DNA of 64,000 nucleotides from positions 124,001 to 188,000 of the forward strand of contig CAJTDL010000008.1 of the NCBI GenBank assembly GCA_910575035.1, given 5' to 3'. This stretch comes from Lachnospiraceae bacterium. Lineage in GTDB: Bacteria > Bacillota > Clostridia > Lachnospirales > Lachnospiraceae. Made by a program: the position numbers and the translations under genes. This document shows positions 53,691-63,300 of the stretch, in pieces. Numbering within the stretch: the first letter of the stretch is position 1; each line of letters opens with the position of its first letter. The notes beneath the pieces are model-generated. The model was not told the origin of the DNA. It worked only from the letters and a program-made list of their open reading frames with translations, and searched no databases.

Positions 53691-54110
53691 TTACATAACG
53701 ATTGCAGAATATGAACCTAATATTCGGGAATAAGTACCAACACTTCCATTATAATAACCATATGCTTTTCTTCGAACTATATTATGATATGTCTTTCCTC
53801 GCTCTACGTTTCTATCTTGACAGACAATATGGCCATCTTTTTCCAACCAATATCCTGGAGATGCAAACAACTTGTACTCTCCATTTTGGCTTTCTGCACG
53901 CATTATATCATATCCCTCAGCATAAGGATTTGCCACAATATCTATTTCAATTGAAGCAGATGCTTTGGAAGCCACTTCTGCCTCCCTTAGATCAACTGTA
54001 GGAGGCCGGGGCTATTTTACAGAAATCTTACTTAGGCTCTATGCAGGATCAAACCAGACACTTAGTGAAGCCACATTGTTTCCTGGTCAATACCATCAAC
54101 TGGAAGCCAG
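53691..54110 (-). pseudogene. Decayed C-terminus of a secreted protein (FN3-like end)
   Basis: The frame ending at 53691 reads through a fibronectin-III-like end domain: VANPYAEGYDIMRAES, NGEYKLF, RGKTYHNIVRRKAYGYY and GSYSAIV, the same plan as the end of the giant arabinofuranosidase (AKGYQVTYSTD, KTYYVKVRAY, YGAYS). Continuing upstream in the same frame there is linker-like sequence (LSKISVK, then PRPPTVD) interrupted by TAG at 54012-54014, TAG at 54039-54041 and TGA near 54087-54089. No start or signal peptide is present. It is best read as the remnant of a larger surface protein gene; the 94-codon frame from 53975 is unlikely to be made as a real protein. Confidence 0.65.
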
Positions 54111-54341
54111 AAATCAATTTTCCACCTTTCGGCCTTGCAAAACGTAGTCGGGGGGTGGCTTATCCATCCCCGCCCCCAGGCCATAAATAGTAACACTCAT
54201 AGCAAAAATGCCTAAGATAGCTGCCTCACAACAACACCAGCCGCTGCAGGTTCCCCCACAGCGGCTGGTATAAAAATTCTTCCCCCTAACTCCCGATCCT
54301 TATATTTTATTCCTTACTTTTATTTCCTTACTTTTATTTCC
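54111..54341. other. Intergenic stretch between giant gene and decayed gene
   Basis: It contains the terminator at 54237-54268 and a short tandem repeat of about 14 bp (CTTACTTTTATTTC type, about 54306-54345) next to the stop of the giant gene. Nothing else is recognised. Confidence 0.5.
54237..54268 (-). terminator. Terminator of the giant tandem GH127 gene
   Basis: CCAGCCGCTG (54237-54246) and CAGCGGCTGG (54259-54268) form a perfect 10-bp GC-rich stem, about 75 nt after the stop at 54342. The minus-strand flank TGTTGTTGTG is only moderately U-rich. Confidence 0.7.
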
Positions 54342-57300
54342 TTATTTCTTAATCTGTACCTTCACCTTTGTACTGTATGCGCCATATACCCGTTTTCCAT
54401 TGATATTCGTGTAAGCGCGCACCTTCACGTAGTAGGTCTTATTCTTCTTCAGGCCTGTCAGGGTAATGCTGTTCTTGGACACGTTCTTGTTCTTCGCAGA
54501 CTTGAAGCTCTTGTCTGTGGAATAAGTTACCTGATAGCCTTTGGCTCCAACAGCCTTGCCAAACTTCACAAGGGCTTTTTTGCCTTTTCGGTTTGCAATC
54601 TTGCTGATCTTCACCTTGGCTGGCAGGATGCTGAACTTCACGGTCTTGGTCCCGGCATATTTATCAATACCCTGGATAGTAACGCTTCCCTGGCCTACCT
54701 TCTTGTTGTTGCTGTATGTTACAATGTAATCAATGGTCTCTGTCAGTTCCTTGCCGTTTAAGGTTACGGTTACCTCCGGCTTCCTTGCCTTGCCGTTGTA
54801 AACTGCCTTTGCAACCTTAACCCTTGCGCCGCTTACCGATGGAAGGGCATTCCATTTTGCAGTGATCACAGTGTCCGCGGTGACTGGGGCGGCAAAGTTG
54901 AATTCCTGGCTTCCCACGAACCATCCTGCAAAGGTATATCCAACTCTGACAGGCTCGTCTGGCTCTGTTACCAGCTGCCCGCCAACTATGGTTTCTGTAA
55001 TATCCTCTGCGCCATTGCCGATCTGGATCCGAACGGTGTAGGTTATGATTGCAAGGGCTGCCTTTGCGTCGCGCAATGCATTTGACGCCTGGTTTACTTC
55101 TACCTGAACCACATCCTTCTCTGCGGAAACCTTTTTAGCAGCTTCTAAGGCTTTTGCCAAGGCTGTCCAGCTTGCTTCTGTGTAGTCGGACTGCTGTAAT
55201 TCTTCTGCTTCCCTAATGTATTTATTTAATGTGGTCTTATCGCCCCGCTTCAAAAGTTCAGAGAAGGCTTTGTTTAAGCTCTCCAGCACATTGTCTGCCT
55301 GTGCCTGGCTAATCTCTGTGTCCTTCAGGGCTTTTTCTGCTTCTTCCAGCTGGCTTACCAGAGCCTTCCATGTTCCGGAGATGTATTTTTCCTCTTCGGA
55401 CTTGCCGTCTGTCAGCTTATGGATTTCTGCTATGCGCTTCTCCAGTTCTGTCCTGTCTGCACGTTTCATCAGTGCGTCTTTGGCATTTTTCAGCCTGGCT
55501 GCTGCCTGGTCTACTGTGGACTGGAATGTTTCATCCAGCTCCTTGGAAACCTGGTTAGCAGCTTCTAATGCCTCTGCCAGTACTTTCCAGCTTGCTGTTG
55601 TGTAATTTGCATTATTTAATGCATTTGCTTCCTGGATCAGCCGTTCCAGCTCTTTCCTGTCTGCCAGAGCCTTCAGGGCTTTCTGTGCGTCTTCCAATGC
55701 ACGGATGGCTTTGTCCGCCATGTCTTTCGTCAACGCTGGGTTCTCTGCGTCTGCCTTGGCATCCGCCAGCGCTTTTGCAAGCCCTGCCCAGGTTGCCTGG
55801 GAGTATGCTGCTGAATCCAGCTTCTCTGCATTAGCAATGGCTGATGCCAATCCAGAGAGGTCTACCAGCCCAGCCTTTGCATCTGACAAGGATTTTTGAG
55901 CCTTCTCTACATCTGCCTTCACCATAGAGGCATGGGCTGCCTTTGCCTCAGCCACAGCTACCTGCAGGCCAGACCAGCTATTGCTGGTATAGTTCTGTGC
56001 CTTCAGGCCTTCTATGCTCTTGATCAGGGCATCCAGCGCATTCAGCTCACTCTCACCAGCCTTTGCCACCAGCCGGCTGATTGCCTTGTCAATGGCATTG
56101 CCTGCTGCTTTGATTGTGGATGCGCTGCTGTCTGCATCCCCGCACACGTCCTGGGCGTTCTTTATGGCTTCCTGTAAGGTTTCCCAGCTGTCTGCAATAT
56201 AATCGGACTCTTTCAGTGCTTCAGCCTGCCTGATCTTTGCTTCCAGTTCACTAGTGTCTTCCCTTGGGGTTAATCCCTTCAGCGCCTTCTTCAGCTCTGC
56301 CTCTGCCGCTTTCAAGTCTGCTGCTGTGCTTCCGCTGTTTTCTGCTGTATCTTTTGCATTCTGGATTGCGGCTCTTAACGCTTCTGCGCTCTTTGTAGTG
56401 TAGCCGCCGACATTCAATGCTTGTTCGGCCTCTTCAATGATGCCGCTCAAATCTGCCCGTTTATACAATGCATCCATGGATGTATTCAGGCTTGTGCAGG
56501 CTGCCGCAATCTCTGCTTTGCTCAGTTCCTTGCCGTCCTGTGCCTGCTTTAATTTAAGCTCTGCATAATCCAATGCTTCCAAAAAGCCGTCCCAATTGTC
56601 AGCCACATACTGGCCTTCATGTTCCTTGATGTCCTGGGCTTTGGCAATAGCCTCACGCAGGGCTTTCAGGCTTACCAGGCTATTCTTTGCTTTCTGTAAA
56701 TCTGCAAGGGCGCCGTCTACCTTCTCCTGTGTGGCATTACCATTTTCCAGGATTTCCTTTGCAGCCGCCAATACCGTCTGCAGGTTCTTCCAGCCTGCCC
56801 CTGTGTAATCTGTTTCTTCCAGGCCTTCCACGCTTGTGATCAAGGCAGACAATGCCTGTTTATCCACTACCAGGTTTCCGGTCAGCTCCCACTCAACCAC
56901 AGCAACTGCAACCTTATTGCTGCCAGATAGAGCATGGTTCATAGTAACACGTATCTTAGAGGTTATAATCTTCTCAAATGGGTAAGTAACAAACTCCCCG
57001 GCTTTGTAAGTCCATTCTCCTTCTGGCGTTACTTCGGCCCAGGTTCCATCCTCTGTTTCATATTCAATGGTAATGCCCTGTGGCAGCCGTACTCCGCCGC
57101 CATCATCATAGAACCAGATCTTGGCTTCTGTAAGCTCAGCCTTTTTCGTGCCAAAGTCATACATCATCCACTGATCCTGCGTCTGAAGGTTCGGGTCACT
57201 GTGGCCATTCCAGAAGGTGCCTTCGTCGCCGTCGGCAAAGTTCTTGGCTCCCATGCCCCATCCTACAAAATTTACAGATGGCGTTGCATGGTCATTCACA

Positions 57301-60300
57301 CGCTCTTCCTTCACAATTGGCTCATCCGCCATGGTCCAGATCAGCATCTTAGTGGAATTATTCTTAATCTGGCCTGGAACATATTCTGCCGTGTCGCCGC
57401 GGTTATTCCATGCATAATATGGAACCGCCTGCAGCTTGGCGTCAATCATATCCTTGCCATTTCCTGTGGCATATTTCACATTTCCTGTAATCTCTACTAC
57501 GCCCTTTAACAGATCCTTATTATAGGTAGCCGTCAGCTTGGCATCCCTTGGGATTACAAAGTTCAATGGGTCAAACCCTTCAATATCCTGGTTCAGCTGT
57601 GCATTCCCGGCCTTTTCCATGCAGTATACGATAGGGCCTCTCTGCAGCGCAATCCTGCCAAGGGTTGGCTTCACATGCTCGTCAGACTCTGTGAAACGGA
57701 TTTCCATTGGGATATCAATCTCTACCACATCGCCGTCTGCCCATGTGCGGCTCAGTGTTGCATAGCCTTTCTCTGCCGTAACGTCAACTGCACTTCCATT
57801 TACCTTAATGGTTACATCCTGGTTCTTCTGCTCATTTACCCAGCCTGGGATACGGATTTTCAGGGCAAACTCCTTAGAGCCTGACAGGCCGACTGTCATC
57901 TTCACAGCCCCATTCCATGGATAATCGGTCTCCTGCTTCAGGCTGACAGATGTGCCGCCTACGTTAACAGTGCCGTTGCTCCCAGAGAACATGTTTACAA
58001 ATACATTGCTGCCATGCACGGTATACATATAGCCGCTCAATGCCGCAATGGTCCGCATCAGGTTCGGCGGGCAGCATGCGCAGTCAAACCACGGGGAACG
58101 CCCGTTTCCGCCGTCCACGTGCAGCTTTGTGCTGTAGTAGAATCGGTTTCCATCCAGGTTCTCGCCTACTAAAATGGAGTTGTACAGGTTCTTCTCCACC
58201 ATGTCCGCATATTTCCCATCCTCGTGGAGCAGGTTCATCCTCTGGTTCCAGTTTGCCGCCGCGATAGCCGCGCAGATCTCACAATAAGACTGGTTTGGAG
58301 GCAGGTCATAGTCGGCTCCAAAGCCTTCCGCAGAACTGCTGGCCGTAGTAGCGCCAATTCCGCCTGTAATATAAGTCTTCTTGGTGGTCACAGACTCCCA
58401 GATCGTATCCAGGCTGTTGATATAGGCCGCCCGGTCTTCATCACCCTCTGGCAGCAATGTGGCAATATCCGTAACGCCCGTGTAAAAATAATTTGCCCGC
58501 ACGGCATGGCCAACAGCGTTTGTCTCTTCCTTAAACGGAGTCCTGTCCTGGGAATAAACATCTCCTTTGTAATTGCTTTCACGCAGGCTGCGGTTCTCCC
58601 CACGCCTGTCGATCAATGTCTTGGCTGTGTCATAATAAACCTTCCCAGCCCCTTCGCCTTCGTATTCCTCTGCCAGCTTCCCAAACTTCACCAAAGCCAG
58701 CTCAATCTCTTCATGCCCCGGAACCTCATGGCGCGTCCCATTTGGCCCAAACAGGGAAACAATCTCATTGGCAAAGCGCCTGCCTGCCACATAAAGCCTG
58801 TAATCTGGCTTGCCAATCCCTTCACGGTAACGGGTGTAAGCCACAACGCCTTCTAAGAAATGCCCTGCATTGTACATCTCATGGTTGGCAAACTCACGCC
58901 AGCGGTGGGTGCCTGCCCGGCTTCCGCCGTTATAAGTTTGGCTGCGCAATGTAAAGTGAGTATCAATATAGCCGTCTGCATACTGTACCTTTTCAATCTT
59001 CTCAATCCAGCTGTTCAGTTTCTCTTCCAGCTTCTCCCTCTGTGCCACCATCTCCGGGCTTGTTTCATTCTGCGTAGCGGAAAGGGTATAGGAAATCGCT
59101 TCGATACTCTTATAAATATCAGAATCCTGGAACACAAATCCCTTAAAAGCGCTGTAAGGCTCCCCGTTCAATTTCTTGATGGCATTGTCAAAGTTTGGCT
59201 CTCCGCCAGTATCCTTGGCAATCTCTTCCATTGCTTTATCCAGGGATGTAATGGCGTTCGTTTCCTGCCTGTGGGTCCAGAAATCATCCTCCAGCTGCAC
59301 GTTTTCAAAGGTAACGCTGCTGTTGCTCTCTGCTGCTGTCACAGGCTTTTTCACGGTGATCTTAGCCGACGCCTCAAATTCCTCGCCCTGATAGGTAGCC
59401 GTTCCCTTTACTGTAAAGGAAGTGCCTTCCTTGCCAGCGGCATAATCCTCTGGATTTACCGCTTCCCAGGTTACCGGGATCAGGCGGGAACTAAACTCTT
59501 CCCCAAAATCATACCTTCCTGTAGTGCTTGGCGTAGGATCGTCAAACTCTACCCCATTTGCCACCACGGAATCTGGAAGGATGGGGGCAATCCCTGCTGC
59601 TACGGTTGTCTCATATACATCAATATTTGTGACCTTATTCTCAATCACACGGATTGCCAAATCTGCCTCCTTGGCAACCCCTTCCCGGATTACCTCAAGG
59701 TGGAGTGTGGCATTGCCTTTCTTTAATGCTTTTACAGATATTTCATCGGCGTCCGCCTCACCATTTATGGATACCACATCCGTTCCAGACGTAACCGACC
59801 ATTTATAAATGGAGCCTTCCGTCAATTTGGCTGGCTGGACATTTGCCGTGTATTTCTCTGTAACGCCTACCTCCACACGGTCTGGGCCGTTAATGCCCAA
59901 CTCTGAAATATATTCTGGAAGCGCCGCGCCATATGCCTCCCACTCACTAATGCCAATGCCTGTACTGCCTGTGGCATTCCTGCTTACCAGCAGGCGCAGG
60001 GCCGTTGTGGTAACTGGAGCTTCAAAATTCACAATATTCCAAACACCATTTGCCCCATTGGTTCCGCCATGCAGCACACCTACATCAGAAAGATCTTTCC
60101 ATTCTTCCCCATCCAGGTACTGCACCTTTGCGCCTGACGGGAATACTACGCCGCCGCCGTCAGACCACCACATAACACGCATGGAGGCAATCGTCTTTGC
60201 CTCATCCCAGGTAAGGGTGACTGGCATTGGATACAGGCTGTCTGCCGCACCCCAGCAGTTCCAGCTGGTATTAGATGCGGAGCCTGCCAATGTCCCATCA

Positions 60301-63300
60301 TTGATCCTGTCTGTGGAAATGCCAAAAGTATTTGTATGCGCTGCCGCAGCCTCTGCACTCAAGGCCAGGTTCTCTTCCACTTCCCAGGCTGGCTTCTTCT
60401 GGAGCCTGAGATTTGCATATTCCAGGGCTTTTGTCGCTTCGTCTGCCTGTTCCTGGGATGCGCCTGTATTCCCAAGCACTTCCTTAGCAGCTGCTAAGGC
60501 TGCCTGAAGACTCTCCCAGCTCTCCGCTACATAATCCTCTTCCTTCAGATCCTTTAACCTTTCTTCCACCTCTGACACAAGGCTTTCCAATGCCTGCATA
60601 TCTGCCGCCAATTTTCCTGTCAGCGCCCATTCCACTACGGCGACTGCAACCTTGGTGGTTCCAGATCTCCGGTGGTTCATAGTCACGCGGATCTTAGAGG
60701 TCACAATTTCCTCAAACTGGTAAGTAACATACTCGCCCTTTTTGTACTCCCACTCCCCTATCGGGGTAACCTCTGCCCAGTTCCCCTCTGCATCCTGGTA
60801 TTCAATCTTGATGCTGGTGGGAACCATAACCCCGCCATTGTCGTCATGGAACCAGATCTTTGATTCTGTAAGGACAGCCTTCCTATTGCCAAAGTCATAC
60901 ATCATCCACTGATCCTGGGTCTGAAGGTTCGGGTCACTATGGCCGTTCCAGAAGGTGCCTTCATCGCCATCGGCAAAGTTCTTAGCTCCCATGCCCCATC
61001 CCACATAATTTACAGATGGAGTGGCATAGTCATTGACGCTTTCTTCCTTCACAATAGGCTCATCCGCCATGGTCCAGATCAGCATTTTGGAGGAACTGTT
61101 ATTCGCCTGCCCTGGAACATACTCTGCCGAATCGCCGCGGTTATTCCATGCATAATATGGGATTGCCTGCAGCTTGGCGTCAATCATTTCTTTTCCATTT
61201 CCAGTGGCATACTTCACATCGCCTGTGATCTCCACAACGCCCTTTAACAGATTTTCGTTATAAGCCGCTGTCAGCTCAGCATCCCTTGGGATTACAAAAT
61301 TCAATGGGTCAAACCCTTCGATATCCTGGTTCAGCTGTGCATTCCCAGCCTTTTCCATACAGTACACGATAGGGCCTCTCTGCAGCGCAATCCTGCCCAG
61401 GGTCGGCTTCACGTTCTCATCAGACTCTGTTACCCTGATTTCCATAGGGATATCCACCGTGATCACGTCACCGTCATCCCAGCTTCCGCTTAATACAGCA
61501 TAGCCTTTTTCTACCTGGGTATCAAATTCATACCCATTCACCTTGATTACTACATCCTGGTTCTTCTGTTCCTTCACCCATCCCGGGATACGGATCTTCA
61601 TGGTGAAGTCCTTAGAATCCGGAAGGCTGAGGGTCATCTTCACAGCCCCATCCCATGGGTAATTAGTTTCCTGCTTAATGCCCACCTGGGTACCGCCCAC
61701 ATTGACTGTGCCGCTGCTTCCAGAGAACATATTCACAAATACATTACTGCCATGCACGGTATACATATAGCCGCTCAGCGCCGCAATAGTCCGCATCAGG
61801 TTCGGCGGGCAGCATGCGCAGTTAAACCACGGGGAACGCCTGTTTCCGCCGTCCACATGCAGCTTTGTATCATAATAAAACAGGTTGCCGTCCAGGTTTT
61901 CCCCTACCAGAATAGAGTTATACAGGTTCTTCTCCACCATATCCGCATATTTCCCGTCTTCGTGGAGCAGATTCATCCTCTGGTTCCAGTTTGCTGCCGC
62001 GATAGCCGCGCAGATCTCGCAATAAGACTGGTTGGGAGGCAGGTCATAATCCGCTCCAAAGCCCTCGGCAGAACTGCTGGCTGTAGTAGCGCCAATCCCG
62101 CCTGTAATATAAGTCTTCCTGGTGGTCACAGACTCCCAAATGGCGTCCAGGCTCTTAATATAAGCGGCCCTGTCAGCATTTCCCTCTGGCAGCAATGTGG
62201 CAATATCCGTTACGCCCGTGTAGAAATAATTTGCCCGCACGGCATGGCCAACGGCATTTGTCTCTTCCTTAAACGGAGTCCTGTCCTGGGAATAAACATC
62301 TCCTTTGTAATTGCTTTCACGCAGGCTGCGGTTCTCCCCACGCCTGTCGATCAATGTCTTGGCTGTGTCATAATAAACCTTCCCAGCCCCTTCGCCTTCG
62401 TATTCCTCTGCCAGTTTCCCAAACTTCACCAAAGCCAGCTCAATCTCTTCATGCCCCGGAACCTCATGGCGCGTCCCATTTGGCCCAAACAGGGAAACAA
62501 TCTCATTGGCAAAGCGCCTGCCTGCCACATAAAGCCTGTAATCCGGCTTGCCAATCCCTTCACGGTAACGGGTGTAAGCCACAACGCCTTCTAAGAAATG
62601 CCCTGCATTGTACATCTCATGGTTGGCAAACTCACGCCAGCGGTGGGTGCCTGCCCGGCTTCCGCCGTTATAGGTTTGGCTGCGCAGCGTGAAATGGGTG
62701 TCAATATACCCATCTGCGTACTGCACCTTCTCAATCTTCCCAATCCAGCTCTCTAATTTATCCTCCAGCTTCTTCCTCTGTGCCGCCATCTCTGGGCTTG
62801 TATCATTCTGCGTAGCGGAAAGGGTATAGGAAATCGCTTCAATACTCTTATAAATATCTGAATCCTGGAACACAAACCCCTGGAAAGCGCTGTAAGGCTC
62901 CCCATTCAATTTCTTGATGGCATTGTCAAAGTTCGGCTCTCCGCCGGTTGCCTTGGCAATCTCTTCTATAGCCTTGTTCAGGGAGGTAATGGCATTTGTC
63001 TCCTGCCTGTGTGACCAGAAATCATCCTCTAATTGCACATTCTCAAAAGTAACGCTGCTGTTGCTCTCTGCCGCTGCCACTGGCTTCTTCACTGCGATCT
63101 CTGCAGTTGCCTCAAATTCCTCTTCCTTGTAAACAGCCGTTCCCTTAACAGTAAAGGAAGTCCCTTCCTTCCCAACAGCATAATCCTCCGCCTTCACGCT
63201 CTCCCAGGTAACCGGGATCAGGCGGGAGTCAAATTCTTCCCCAAAATTATAGTTCCCTGCGGTATCTGCTGTGGGCTCGTCAAATTCCACCCCATTGGCC

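Noticed and set aside
53691-53975. Functional 94-residue protein
   Set aside because: The same frame continues upstream as linker-like sequence broken by stops, and the product would be an isolated half of a fibronectin-like end domain without a signal peptide.
58860-59726. Long plus-strand frames repeated in both GH127 copies (also 61752-62594)
   Set aside because: They recur only because the real minus-strand gene is duplicated; no independent start or family.
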